The position numbers and the translations under genes were made by a program. From positions 1-64,000 of the forward strand of contig CAKRFN010000012.1 in assembly GCA_934320655.1 (NCBI GenBank): a stretch of DNA of 64,000 nt, in the 5' to 3' direction. This document shows, one piece after another, positions 49,933-58,977 of this stretch. Numbering within the stretch: position 1 is the first letter of the stretch; each line of letters starts with the position of its first letter. The DNA comes from an uncultured Eubacterium sp. GTDB taxonomy: Bacteria > Bacillota > Clostridia > Lachnospirales > Lachnospiraceae. The notes under the pieces are model-generated. The model was not told where the DNA came from and did not search any database. It was given only the letters and a program-made list of their open reading frames with translations.

Positions 49933-50826
49933 ATGGCAATTTTCAAAGGTGCCGGTGTGGCGATCATCACACCCATGAAGGAAAATCTCGAGGTAAATTA
50001 CGACAAGCTGGATGAAATGATCCAGTTTCAGATAGACAATGGAACAGACTGTATTGTAATCACTGGAACGACAGGTGAGAGCTCTACACTGACGATGGAG
50101 GAGCATGCGGATGTGATCCGTGCAGCCGTGCAGATGACAAAGCATCGGATTCCCGTTGTGGCAGGAACCGGCTCGAACTGTACTAAGACGGCGATCGAAC
50201 TGACGAATGATGCTTATGAGGCAGGCTGTGAGGGTGCCCTGATTGTGACTCCCTATTATAATAAGGCGACACAGGCAGGACTCATCAGCCACTATGGACA
50301 GATCGCAGAGTCCACCAAGCTGCCGATCATTATGTATAATGTGCCGAGCCGTACCGGATGTAACATTCTGCCGCAGACAGCAGCGACACTTGTAAAGAAA
50401 TATGACAACATCGTTGGTATCAAGGAGGCGACCGGAAATGTCGCACAGGCGGTTACAACGATGGATCTGTGTGACGGAAAACTCGACATGTATTCCGGCG
50501 AGGACGGACTGGTCGTGCCGTTAATGTCGATCGGAGCACTGGGCGTGATCTCCGTATGGTCGAATGTGGCACCGAAGGATGTCCATGACATGTGTATGTA
50601 TGCGCTCGACGGCGATTATAAAAAGGCAGCACAGCTCCAGTTAAAGGGGCGTGCGCTTGTAGATGCGTTATTCTCAGAGGTCAACCCGATTCCGGTAAAG
50701 CGCGCACTCAATGCGATGGGATTTGGTGTCGGCTCCCTCCGCTCACCGCTTACGGAAATGAGTGAGGAGAACGCAGCAAAGCTCATTCAGGTGATGAAGG
50801 ACTACGGATTAAAGGTCGTAGAATAA
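49933..50826 (+). CDS. dapA: 4-hydroxy-tetrahydrodipicolinate synthase
   Basis: The protein of about 297 residues condenses pyruvate with aspartate semialdehyde in lysine and diaminopimelate synthesis. TIM-barrel signatures are GTTGESSTLTMEEH (phosphate-binding T-T), YYNKATQAGL, the active-site Tyr in IMYNVPSRTG, and the Schiff-base Lys in IVGIKEATGN. GCAGGAGG precedes the ATG at 49933; the open frame from 49879 overlaps a leader hairpin with arms TAGC-GCTGC/GCAGC-GCTA. The dapB gene follows after 30 bases, so the first two steps of the branch are co-expressed. No lysine riboswitch could be recognised upstream. Confidence 0.95.
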   Translation: MAIFKGAGVAIITPMKENLEVNYDKLDEMIQFQIDNGTDCIVITGTTGESSTLTMEEHADVIRAAVQMTKHRIPVVAGTGSNCTKTAIELTNDAYEAGCEGALIVTPYYNKATQAGLISHYGQIAESTKLPIIMYNVPSRTGCNILPQTAATLVKKYDNIVGIKEATGNVAQAVTTMDLCDGKLDMYSGEDGLVVPLMSIGALGVISVWSNVAPKDVHDMCMYALDGDYKKAAQLQLKGRALVDALFSEVNPIPVKRALNAMGFGVGSLRSPLTEMSEENAAKLIQVMKDYGLKVVE

Positions 50827-50856
50827 CAATAACTGACAGGCAAAAAGAGGTAAAAA

Positions 50857-51618
50857 ATGACAAATGTAATCATGCATGGATGCAACGGACGGATGGGACA
50901 GATGATCGCAGGACTGTGTGCGAATGATCCCGACATCACGATTGTTGCGGGTGTAGATACCTATACCGAAAAGAAGAATGATTTTCCGGTGTTCGAGACG
51001 ATCGCACAGTGTGAGATACCGGCGGATGCCGTGATCGATTTCTCCAACGCGGCAGCAGTCGACGGACTGCTCGACTGGTGTGTGGAGCACAAGGTTCCGG
51101 TGGTGCTCTGCTCGACCGGTTTATCGGAGGAACAGTTGGAAAAGGTAAAAAAGGCGAGCGGACAGGTCGCCGTACTCAAGTCGGCAAACATGTCGCTTGG
51201 CATCAACACACTGATGGATCTGCTGCAAAAGGCAGTGAAGGTGTTTGCACCGGCGGGCTTTGATGTGGAGATCGTCGAGAAGCACCACAACCAGAAGTTA
51301 GACGCGCCGAGCGGAACGGCGATCGCTCTGGCAGATGCAATGAACGAGGCGATGGACGGACAGTACGAATATGTATATGACCGCAGCGATCGCAGACAGA
51401 AGCGTGATGCAAAGGAGCTCGGTATTTCAGCCGTGCGCGGCGGCACGATCGTGGGAGAACACGAGGTGATCTTTGCGGGAACGGACGAAGTCATCGAATT
51501 TAAGCATACCGCATACTCGCGTGCCGTATTTGGCAAAGGCGCGATCGAGGCGGCGAAGTTTTTGAACGGAAAATCTGCGGGACTCTATAATATGCAGGAT
51601 GTAATAGCAGGAGCTTAG
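50857..51618 (+). CDS. dapB: 4-hydroxy-tetrahydrodipicolinate reductase
   Basis: The 253-residue NAD(P)H-dependent enzyme acts on the DapA product. It has the nucleotide-binding start VIMHGCNGRMGQMIAGL, the DFSNAAAVDGLLDWC segment, VLCSTGLSEEQL, the catalytic region EIVEKHHNQKLDAPSGTAIA (E-x-H-H-x-x-K-x-D-x-P-S-G-T), and VRGGTIVGEHEVIF. It supplies meso-diaminopimelate for peptidoglycan and lysine, and dipicolinate for spores. AAGAGGTAAAAA precedes the ATG. Confidence 0.95.
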   Translation: MTNVIMHGCNGRMGQMIAGLCANDPDITIVAGVDTYTEKKNDFPVFETIAQCEIPADAVIDFSNAAAVDGLLDWCVEHKVPVVLCSTGLSEEQLEKVKKASGQVAVLKSANMSLGINTLMDLLQKAVKVFAPAGFDVEIVEKHHNQKLDAPSGTAIALADAMNEAMDGQYEYVYDRSDRRQKRDAKELGISAVRGGTIVGEHEVIFAGTDEVIEFKHTAYSRAVFGKGAIEAAKFLNGKSAGLYNMQDVIAGA

Positions 51619-51671
51619 GCTTCTGCTATTTGTCGTCATATAATTAAAACATGAGACAGGAGAAGTAAAAC

Positions 51672-53627
51672 ATGGGCGAGATGGAACTGCGATACCTCAA
51701 AAGTCTGGCAAGACAATACCCTTCGATCGCATCAGCGGCGACAGAGATCATCAATCTGCGTGCGATCCTGAGTCTGCCGAAAGGAACCGAACATTTTATC
51801 ACGGATGTGCACGGCGAATACGACCAGTTTCAGCATATTATGCGAAACGGTTCCGGCGCGGTCAAGCGCAAGATCGAGCAGGAATTCGGCACGACCTTTG
51901 GCAGGGCGGAAAAGAGAAGTATAGCGGCATTGATCTACTATCCGGAGCTCAAGCTCGAGGAGGTCATGCGCCATGAGGAAAATATGGAGGACTGGTACCG
52001 CGTGACGATGTACCGGCTCATCCCGATCTGCAAAAATGCATCCTCCAAGTATACGCGCTCCAAGGTGCGCAAAGCACTGCCGAAAGATTTTGCCTATGTG
52101 ATCGAGGAGCTTCTGACCGGCAGACCGGATCAGTCCGATCAGGAGGATTATTATAATGAGATCATCAATTCCGTGATCGAGACCGGCCGTGCGCCGGAGC
52201 TGATCATTGCCCTATGCAACCTGATCCGCCGTCTGGTCGTGGATCATCTGCATGTGGTCGGGGATATTTTTGACCGTGGGCCGTACCCGCATCTGATCAT
52301 GGATACATTGATGGAGTATCACTCTGTGGATATCCAGTGGGGCAACCATGATGTGCTGTGGATGGGCGCGGCTGCGGGCAATCAGGCATGTATTGCGAAT
52401 GTGCTGCGCATCTCCGCAAAATATGGCAATCTCGATATTCTGGAGGATGGCTACGGCATCAATCTCGTGCCGCTGGCGCGCTTTGCCATGATGACGTATC
52501 ACGACGATCCGTGCGAGTCGTTCAAGGTGGAGTATGACGAGGATCAATACAATGTGAAGGATGCCCAGCTCGACGAGAAGATGCACAAGGCGATCGCGGT
52601 CATCCAGTTCAAGCTGGAGGGAAAATTGATCGAGGAGCATCCGGAGTTTGACATGGACGGGCGCCGTCTGCTACACCGGATGAATCTGACGGACGGCACG
52701 GTAGAGGTCGAAGGTGTGACTTATCCGCTGCGGGACACCTATTTCCCGACGATCGACCCTGAGCATCCGTATGAGCTGTCAGCGGAGGAGCAGGAGGTTG
52801 TCGCGCGTCTGACGATGGCATTCACAAATTGTGAAAAGCTGCAAAAGCATGTGCGCTTTTTATTGAATAAGGGCAGTCTGTACAAGGTGTACAACGGCAA
52901 TCTGCTCTACCACGGCTGTGTGCCGCTCAACGAGGACGGCAGCTTTAAACAGGTCGAACTGTTCGGACATGCCTATGCAGGCAGACAGCTCTATGATGTG
53001 CTGGAACACTATGTGCGGCTCGGATATTATTCGATCGATCCGGCAGAGAAAAAACAGGGCGAGGATATTTTCTGGTTTATCTGGGAAAATAAAAATTCGC
53101 CGGTTTTCGGCAAAGAGAAAATGACGACCTTTGAGCGCTATTTTGTCGCCGACCGCAAGACACACATCGAGCAGAAAAATCCGTATTACCGGCTGGTCGA
53201 GCACGAGGAGATCGTCATGCGTATTTTGCGGGAGTTCGGGCTGGATGGCAATGATGCACATATTATCAACGGACATATTCCGGTGGAGACGACGATCGGG
53301 GAGTCACCGATGAAGTGTAATGGCAAGCTGCTCATCATTGATGGCGGTTTTTCACGTGCGTACCGCTCCAAGACAGGTATTGCGGGATATACGCTGATCT
53401 ATGATTCCTATGGACTGTTTCTGGCGGCGCATGAGCCGTTTGAGTCCGTGGAGAGTGCTGTCGTCAACGGCACGGATATCCATTCCCACAATGCGGTCGT
53501 GTCTGAGAACGGCAGACGGCTGACTGTGGCGGATACCGACCGTGGCGTACAGATTAAAGAAGAGATACAGGCGCTCGAGTCACTGCTGCGCGCGTATCGG
53601 ACAGGACTTTTGGTGGAGTCGCTGTAA
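51672..53627 (+). CDS. fbp: Fructose-1,6-bisphosphatase, class III (Firmicutes type)
   Basis: The 651-residue metallophosphoesterase acts in gluconeogenesis. Characteristic motifs are HFITDVHGEYDQFQHI near residue 45, VVGDIFDRGPYPHLIMDT, IQWGNHDVLWMGAA, and the C-terminal INGHIPVETTIGESPMK plus LLIIDGGFSRAY. The length and motifs match the Bacillus-type class III enzyme and not the class I or II families. ACAGGAG precedes the ATG. It converges with asnA, and a hairpin covers both stop codons. Confidence 0.95.
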   Translation: MGEMELRYLKSLARQYPSIASAATEIINLRAILSLPKGTEHFITDVHGEYDQFQHIMRNGSGAVKRKIEQEFGTTFGRAEKRSIAALIYYPELKLEEVMRHEENMEDWYRVTMYRLIPICKNASSKYTRSKVRKALPKDFAYVIEELLTGRPDQSDQEDYYNEIINSVIETGRAPELIIALCNLIRRLVVDHLHVVGDIFDRGPYPHLIMDTLMEYHSVDIQWGNHDVLWMGAAAGNQACIANVLRISAKYGNLDILEDGYGINLVPLARFAMMTYHDDPCESFKVEYDEDQYNVKDAQLDEKMHKAIAVIQFKLEGKLIEEHPEFDMDGRRLLHRMNLTDGTVEVEGVTYPLRDTYFPTIDPEHPYELSAEEQEVVARLTMAFTNCEKLQKHVRFLLNKGSLYKVYNGNLLYHGCVPLNEDGSFKQVELFGHAYAGRQLYDVLEHYVRLGYYSIDPAEKKQGEDIFWFIWENKNSPVFGKEKMTTFERYFVADRKTHIEQKNPYYRLVEHEEIVMRILREFGLDGNDAHIINGHIPVETTIGESPMKCNGKLLIIDGGFSRAYRSKTGIAGYTLIYDSYGLFLAAHEPFESVESAVVNGTDIHSHNAVVSENGRRLTVADTDRGVQIKEEIQALESLLRAYRTGLLVESL

Positions 53628-53641
53628 GCAGATGCTTACAG
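53622..53641. terminator. Perfect hairpin spanning both stop codons of convergent fbp and asnA
   Basis: CTGTAAGC (53622-53629) and GCTTACAG (53634-53641) are exact reverse complements around AGAT. The fbp stop TAA (53625-53627) and the asnA stop (53636-53638 on the minus strand) lie in the two arms. It lacks a T-run, so it may protect or separate the two mRNA ends rather than act as an intrinsic terminator. Confidence 0.55.
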
Positions 53642-54646
53642 CAGACGTACACCGGCCTCTTTTGCAGCCTGAATCGTGTCCTCGCGCCAGATCGAGCTCT
53701 GCACTTCTCCGATATGCGCTTTGCGCAGGAAGAACATACAGATACGTGACTGACCGATACCGCCGCCGATCGTGTAGGGCAGCTTCTGATCGATGATCGC
53801 TTTCTGGAACGGCAGCTTGGCGCGCTCCGGGCAGCCTGCTTTGTCTAACTGCTCGACAAGGGAGTGCTCATCGACACGGATACCCATGGATGATAACTCT
53901 AACGCGATGTCCAATACCGGATAGTAGACGAAAATATCACCGTTCAATGCCCAGTCATCGTAGTCGGGGGCGCGTCCGTCGTGCGGCTCGCCGTTGCTGA
54001 GCTTGTCACCGATCTGCATGATGCAGACAGCGCCGCATTCCTTGGTGATCTCATACTCGCGTTCCTTCGGGTCGAGTCCGGGATATTTCTCCAACAGCTT
54101 CTGGGAAGTGATGAACGTGATATCTTTCGGCAGCAGCTCTCCAATATAATCATATTCGATCGACATATATTTCTCGGTCTGCTGTAAGGTCTTATACACG
54201 GCGCTGACCGTTGTCTTGAATGTGTCAACCGTGCGCATTTCTTTTGTAATGATCTTTTCCCAATCCCACTGGTCAACAAAAATCGAGTGGATGTTATCGG
54301 TGTCCTCATCGCGGCGGATGGCATTCATGTCGGTATATAATCCCTCGCCGACCTCAAAGCCGTATTTATCCAAGGCGAAGCGTTTCCATTTTGCGAGTGA
54401 GTGAACGACCTCAGCCATCTTGTCGCCCTGTTCCTTGATTCCGAAAGCGACCGGACGCTCGACACCGTTTAAGTTGTCATTCAGTCCGGATTCGGGCAGG
54501 ACGAACAGCGGTGCGGATACACGCGCGAGATTTAAGTTCTGCGCGAGATGCTTCTGAAAAAAATCTTTGACGGTTTTGATCGCGATCTGTGTATCGTGCA
54601 GATTCAGCGCGGATTCATAACCTTCAGGAAAAATCGATTGTTCCAT
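53636..54646 (-). CDS. asnA: Aspartate-ammonia ligase (ammonia-dependent asparagine synthetase)
   Basis: The 336-residue enzyme is related to class II aminoacyl-tRNA synthetases; it makes asparagine from aspartate, ammonia and ATP. Recognisable segments are KTVKDFFQKHLAQNLNLARV, SAPLFVLPESGLNDNLNG, VHSLAKWKRFALDKYGF, YTDMNAIRRDED, HSIFVDQWDWEKII, and the C-terminal TIGGGIGQSRICMFFLRK. GGAGGATAATACA places the start at 54646; the open frame to 54730 has no ribosome binding site. It is convergent with fbp and divergent from the aminopeptidase gene. Confidence 0.95.
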   Translation of the reverse strand: MEQSIFPEGYESALNLHDTQIAIKTVKDFFQKHLAQNLNLARVSAPLFVLPESGLNDNLNGVERPVAFGIKEQGDKMAEVVHSLAKWKRFALDKYGFEVGEGLYTDMNAIRRDEDTDNIHSIFVDQWDWEKIITKEMRTVDTFKTTVSAVYKTLQQTEKYMSIEYDYIGELLPKDITFITSQKLLEKYPGLDPKEREYEITKECGAVCIMQIGDKLSNGEPHDGRAPDYDDWALNGDIFVYYPVLDIALELSSMGIRVDEHSLVEQLDKAGCPERAKLPFQKAIIDQKLPYTIGGGIGQSRICMFFLRKAHIGEVQSSIWREDTIQAAKEAGVRLL

Positions 54647-54813
54647 TGTATTATCCTCCAAAAAGTATAGGTATGAGATGTATTGCAAATCATTAAGGTT
54701 TATTATAGCAATAATTGGGCGAATTGACAACGCGAAACAGTAAATGCTACACTTGAAATAAAAAAATACAAAAACAGGTTTTACAGAATTTTATGACAGA
54801 GGGAAGGATGGCT

Positions 54814-56604
54814 ATGACAACGAGACAGAAATTAGATGCGCTGCGGGAGCAGATGCGGCAGTTTGAAATACAGGCATATATTGTACCGACGGATGATTAC
54901 CATGCGTCGGAATATGTCGGGGACTATTTCAAGGCAAGGGAATATCTGTCCGGCTTTACCGGCTCGGCGGGCACACTGGTTGTACTCGGACATGAGGCGG
55001 CGCTCTGGACGGATGGCAGATACTTTTTGCAGGCGGCGGACCAACTGGCGGATAGCGGTATCACGCTGATGAAAAGTGGGCAGTCCTGCGTGCCGGAGAT
55101 TCCGGACTATCTGGCGGAAAAACTGCCGGAGGGCGCTGTGGTCGGCTTTGACGGGCGCACCGTCAGCCACAGCTTTGTGGAGCGTTTGCGCCGCGCGCTG
55201 GATAGGCAGCAGATCCGCTATGAGGGTGGCGTGGATCTCGTGGACAGGATCTGGACGGACCGTCCGCCGATGTCAAAGCAGCCGGTATTTGAACTGCCGG
55301 TCTGCTATGCGGGCATGAGCCGTGAGGAAAAGCTGGCGCAGCTTCGCAGTGATCTCGCAGAGGCGGGAGCGGATGCGTGTCTGATCAGTGCGCTCGATGA
55401 GATCGCATGGCTGCTCAATCTGCGCGGTGCGGACATCGCTTATACGCCGGTGTTTCTCGCGTATCTGATCGTGGAGCCGGAGCGCGCCGTACTCTGTGCG
55501 CACCGCGAAATTCTCTCGGAGGAGCTCATTTCAAAGCTGGCTGCGGCAGATGTCGCACTCTCGCCCTATGAATCGGTCGAGGCACTGCTGGGCGGTCTGC
55601 CCGCAGAGCGGACGCTGCTCATCGATGCACAGGGGATCAGCGAGCGGCTTATCCAGTGCATACCGGAGACTGTCCGGTGCATACCTGCAATGAGCCCTGT
55701 GACCCGCAGAAAGGCGGTCAAAACCCCGCAGGAGATGGAGCATGAGCGGGTGGCGCACATTCGGGACGGCGTGGCAGTGACGCGGTTTATTTACTGGCTC
55801 AAGCACAACGTGGCAGGCGGACAGATCACGGAGATGGGGGCTGCCGGGCAACTGGAACGCTTCCGTAAGGAGCAGAAAAACTATCTGTATGAGAGCTTTG
55901 CGCCGATCATCGCATACGGCGCACACGGTGCGATCGTCCACTATGAGGCGACCGCGCAGACAGATGCCACATTGGAGGCACACGGACTGTGTCTGGCGGA
56001 TACGGGCGGACATTATCTGGAGGGCACGACAGACATTACGCGCACGATCGCACTCGGCGCGCTGACGGACGAGGAGATCCGCGCCTTTACGAGCGTGCTG
56101 CGCGGACATCTGAATCTGGCGGCGGCGCGTTTTCCGGAGGGCATCTGCGGTCAGAATCTCGACATTCTGGCACGTATGCCGCTATGGGAGCAGGGGCTGG
56201 ACTTTAACCACGGAACCGGACACGGTGTGGGCTATCTGCTCAGTGTGCACGAGGGGCCGCAGCGCATTCACTGGCGGCTGCGTTCCGGTCAGGAAGTGAT
56301 CCCGTTTGAGGAGGGCATGATCGTTTCCGACGAGCCGGGACTGTATATGGAAGGAAAGTTCGGCATCCGTCATGAGAACCTGCTGCTCTGCCGCAGGGAT
56401 GAGTCGAACGAATACGGGCAGTTCCTGCGGTTTGAGCCGCTTACGATGGTGCCGTTTGACCGGGATGCGATCGATGTGGCGATGCTCACACAGCCGGAGC
56501 GGCAGACACTCAATGCGTACCACGCGCGCGTATATGAGACGTTGCAGCCCTATTTTGAGGGTGAGGAGCTGAAATGGCTGGCGGAGGTGACTGCACCGTT
56601 ATAG
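54814..56604 (+). CDS. Xaa-Pro aminopeptidase, three-domain type (M24B)
   Basis: The protein of about 596 residues has two creatinase-like N-terminal domains (YIVPTDDYHASEYVGDYF; LWTDGRYFLQAADQL). A C-terminal pita-bread metallopeptidase domain carries metal ligands in LADTGGHYLEGTTDITRT (two Asp), FNHGTGHGVGYLLSVHEGP (His), VSDEPGLY (Glu) and IRHENLLL (Glu). The size matches the large eukaryote-like AmpP form. It removes N-terminal residues before proline; no signal peptide is seen, so it is cytoplasmic. AGGGAAGG best supports the ATG at 54814, with in-frame ATGs at 54793 and 54808 upstream. Confidence 0.93.
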   Translation: MTTRQKLDALREQMRQFEIQAYIVPTDDYHASEYVGDYFKAREYLSGFTGSAGTLVVLGHEAALWTDGRYFLQAADQLADSGITLMKSGQSCVPEIPDYLAEKLPEGAVVGFDGRTVSHSFVERLRRALDRQQIRYEGGVDLVDRIWTDRPPMSKQPVFELPVCYAGMSREEKLAQLRSDLAEAGADACLISALDEIAWLLNLRGADIAYTPVFLAYLIVEPERAVLCAHREILSEELISKLAAADVALSPYESVEALLGGLPAERTLLIDAQGISERLIQCIPETVRCIPAMSPVTRRKAVKTPQEMEHERVAHIRDGVAVTRFIYWLKHNVAGGQITEMGAAGQLERFRKEQKNYLYESFAPIIAYGAHGAIVHYEATAQTDATLEAHGLCLADTGGHYLEGTTDITRTIALGALTDEEIRAFTSVLRGHLNLAAARFPEGICGQNLDILARMPLWEQGLDFNHGTGHGVGYLLSVHEGPQRIHWRLRSGQEVIPFEEGMIVSDEPGLYMEGKFGIRHENLLLCRRDESNEYGQFLRFEPLTMVPFDRDAIDVAMLTQPERQTLNAYHARVYETLQPYFEGEELKWLAEVTAPL

Positions 56605-56617
56605 ATTTGCGGGCAAA

Positions 56618-56653
56618 AATTACCATTCGCGCCGTATAATTACCATTCGCACC
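56618..56653 (+). promoter_or_regulatory. Direct-repeat pair of LytTR type upstream of the CAP/SLH gene
   Basis: AATTACCATTCGCGCC (56618-56633) and AATTACCATTCGCACC (56638-56653) differ at one base and are spaced exactly 20 bases apart, on the same helix face. A -10-like TATGAT lies at 56682-56687 with no good -35, and the second repeat ends about five bases before the expected -35. This is the usual layout of a site for a LytTR activator, whose 9-bp half sites occur as direct repeats about two turns apart. The regulator at 19545 is a candidate. Confidence 0.5.
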
Positions 56654-56723
56654 AAAACGCAGATATTTTGAAAAAACATGTTATGATATAGAAGATAAAA
56701 CATTCGGAAAGGAGTGGTAGGAA

Positions 56724-58502
56724 ATGACAACAAATAAGGGGACGAAGTTGCTTCAGCGGTTTTTGTGTCTGCTGTTAGCGCTGGTGTTACTGATTCCGGC
56801 AGTACCGGCTTACGCACTGACAGACGAGCAGCAGGAGATCGCTGCCGCACAGAAGGCGATCTCTACAGCGATGCGGCAGTTTAAGGGAACCAATGAGACA
56901 ACGGAGCAGGAGTTTCTGGCGGCTGCACAGGCAGCACTTCCGGCGGGCAGCAAGGTAACCGTGACATCGGCAGGGGATTTCAAGATTGATGTTCCGGCAA
57001 ACGAGGAGCGGGATGGCAGCATGAGCTGTACGCTGATCCTTACCTGCGGTTCGGAGCAGTTCGTGTTGCGGCAGGGAGCATCTGTCGCACAGATTGTGTC
57101 GGGAAATACGGCACAGCTTGAAGAAGACCGTCTCGCGATGAGTAAGGCGATGCACGCGATGACCTACACGAATAAGACGACGAAAGAGGAGATGCTGGAA
57201 GTCGCACTCGCAGCCAGAAAGTACAATACGACCGCAAAGTGGACGAAGTTCACAAAGAAGAATGCGACATTTGAGGCTGACGGCGAGGTCACGGGTTATC
57301 TGACGCTGACATTAAATAACGAGACGAGTGAGCTGCGTCTGCATGATACGATCCCGATGCTCAAGCGCACGATGCCGACCAAAGCGATCTCGATCAACAA
57401 GGAGGAGTGGGATATCCTGCGCCTGACCAATATCGAGCGCTATAAAGATGGAAAAACGCTGCTGACGATGCCGAAGGAGCTACAGAGAGCCTGTGATGTG
57501 CGTGCAAGGGAGAATATCAACAATACCCAGAAAGCACATATCAGACCGGACGGTACACTGTTTAGCTCAGCCGTCGAGGGGACATTCCGCCTATTCGGTC
57601 TCGGCGAAAACCTGTACCATGAGGCAAAGATCGATGTCGTGGCAAAGCGCGCGGTCAACGCATGGATGAACAGTTCCGGACACCGCGCAAATATGCTCAG
57701 CAGTGCGTATAGCTATATGGGAGTCGGAGTCTGCGAGAATCAGTCCGTACAGATCTTCTCAAAGAAGAGCAATCCGATTACATCATGGACGACAAGCACC
57801 GGCAAAAAGACGTTTGAGGATGAGGAAGCAATGTGCAAGGCTTATCTGATCTGCAAGGATGCAAGCGGTCTGAAGTCGTATGTGCCGCTCGATCCGGAAT
57901 GCATGACGAAGGTCAAGGGCGGATATAAGATGAAGCTGAACAGCAAGCTGACGATCAAGGTGAAGATCAAGCAGGAGCAGACGAGTACATTTACGGATGT
58001 TCCCGCAAATGCAGCTTACGCAAAGCCTGTCGCATGGGCAGTCGACAAACGGATCATGACCGGTATCAATCAGACCGAGTTCGCACCGGATCAGACCTGT
58101 ACACGCGGTGAGGTATTCAACTATATGTATCTGGCAAACGGTTCGCCGGCGGCAGCAGGCAAGAACTGGTGGAGTGATGTCAAGGCGAGTGATTTCTATT
58201 ACAAGGCAGTGCTTTGGGCAAAATCACAGGACATCATCGATTACGGCAGCTTCCACGGTGAGGATCTGTGCCCGCGCGGCTATGCATTGTACTATGTATG
58301 GAAGAGCGTCGGATCTCCGACCGTATCCGGTAAATCGACATTTACGGATGTGACAGACAGTGTCTTCTATTCAGATGCAGTGGCATGGGCGCAGCAGAAG
58401 GGCATGTTCAAGGGCAATACAGACAACCAGTTCCATCCCGATTACGGCTGCACCAGAGCGGATATTGCGACCTATCTGTATTATGCATATGGCGGAAAAT
58501 AA
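56724..58502 (+). CDS. Cell-wall-associated CAP-domain protein with three SLH domains
   Basis: The 592-residue protein starts with a signal peptide (LLQRFLCLLLALVLLIPAVP, cleavage near A-Y-A). An N-terminal region of two similar 85-residue halves follows (KAISTAMRQFKGTNETTEQE; KAMHAMTYTNKTTKEEMLE). Residues about 225-350 form a CAP/SCP-like domain: LRLTNIERYKDGKTLL, CDVRARENINNTQKAHIRPD, FGLGENLYH and WMNSSGHRANMLSS (His and Glu of the CAP cleft). Three SLH domains end the protein (TFTDVPANAAYAKPVAWAVD; WWSDVKASDFYYKAVLWAKS; TFTDVTDSVFYSDAVAWAQQ), anchoring it to pyruvylated wall polymer. AAAGGAG lies upstream of the ATG. The promoter has LytTR-like direct repeats. Confidence 0.92.
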   Translation: MTTNKGTKLLQRFLCLLLALVLLIPAVPAYALTDEQQEIAAAQKAISTAMRQFKGTNETTEQEFLAAAQAALPAGSKVTVTSAGDFKIDVPANEERDGSMSCTLILTCGSEQFVLRQGASVAQIVSGNTAQLEEDRLAMSKAMHAMTYTNKTTKEEMLEVALAARKYNTTAKWTKFTKKNATFEADGEVTGYLTLTLNNETSELRLHDTIPMLKRTMPTKAISINKEEWDILRLTNIERYKDGKTLLTMPKELQRACDVRARENINNTQKAHIRPDGTLFSSAVEGTFRLFGLGENLYHEAKIDVVAKRAVNAWMNSSGHRANMLSSAYSYMGVGVCENQSVQIFSKKSNPITSWTTSTGKKTFEDEEAMCKAYLICKDASGLKSYVPLDPECMTKVKGGYKMKLNSKLTIKVKIKQEQTSTFTDVPANAAYAKPVAWAVDKRIMTGINQTEFAPDQTCTRGEVFNYMYLANGSPAAAGKNWWSDVKASDFYYKAVLWAKSQDIIDYGSFHGEDLCPRGYALYYVWKSVGSPTVSGKSTFTDVTDSVFYSDAVAWAQQKGMFKGNTDNQFHPDYGCTRADIATYLYYAYGGK

Positions 58503-58579
58503 TAGAGATCTTCCATTGCTGTGAATGAAGTGAACAGCAGCCATAATACTTAATATAATTAGGAAAATGCAAAAATCTC

Positions 58580-58608
58580 TTGCAGGCGTGCATAAGAAGT
58601 GCTAATAT
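58580..58608 (+). promoter_or_regulatory. Promoter for the T-box/aspS operon
   Basis: TTGCAG (58580-58585) and TAATAT (58603-58608) are separated by 17 bases, placing the start near 58615, immediately before the T-box leader. Confidence 0.6.
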
Positions 58609-58614
58609 CTGTAA

Positions 58615-58922
58615 ACATAAAAACGAAGATAGAAGTAAATGCAGTGAAGGAGACTCACATCTGCAGACATCGACAGGAATACAGCGTCACCGACTGAGAG
58701 CGCTGTTTGAGAGAGCAGACGATGGGAACACTCCGGAGCAGGCTGGTCGAAACAGTAGACAGACATGGAGACATGACAGCACTTTATTAGGTCAGCACGT
58801 ACAGGAGGCGCGTTAAGCCCACAGAGCGGAATGTTTATGCATATGCATAACATTCAAAACGGGTGGTACCGCGGATCAGATAATTCGTCCCAGAATATAA
58901 TTTTTATATTCTGGGACTTTTT
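58615..58922 (+). promoter_or_regulatory. T-box riboswitch leader controlling aspS-gatCAB
   Basis: The conserved T-box element GGGTGGTACCGCGG is at 58861-58874. The intrinsic terminator follows, with arms 58887-58900 and 58904-58917 (core GTCCCAGAATATAA) and a T-run at 58918-58922. Upstream lies a stem I region of about 200 bases with an AAGTAA k-turn-like segment and the hairpin CAGCG/CGCTG near 58683-58704. Uncharged tRNA would pair its acceptor end with the T-box bulge and allow read-through. The specifier codon is not firmly placed; GAC triplets at 58758-58760 or 58762-58764 would fit aspartate. Confidence 0.92.
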
Positions 58923-58977
58923 AGTGTGATAGAAAATCACTATCACAGTCCAAAAACAAAGAGAGGGGATCAGAAGC

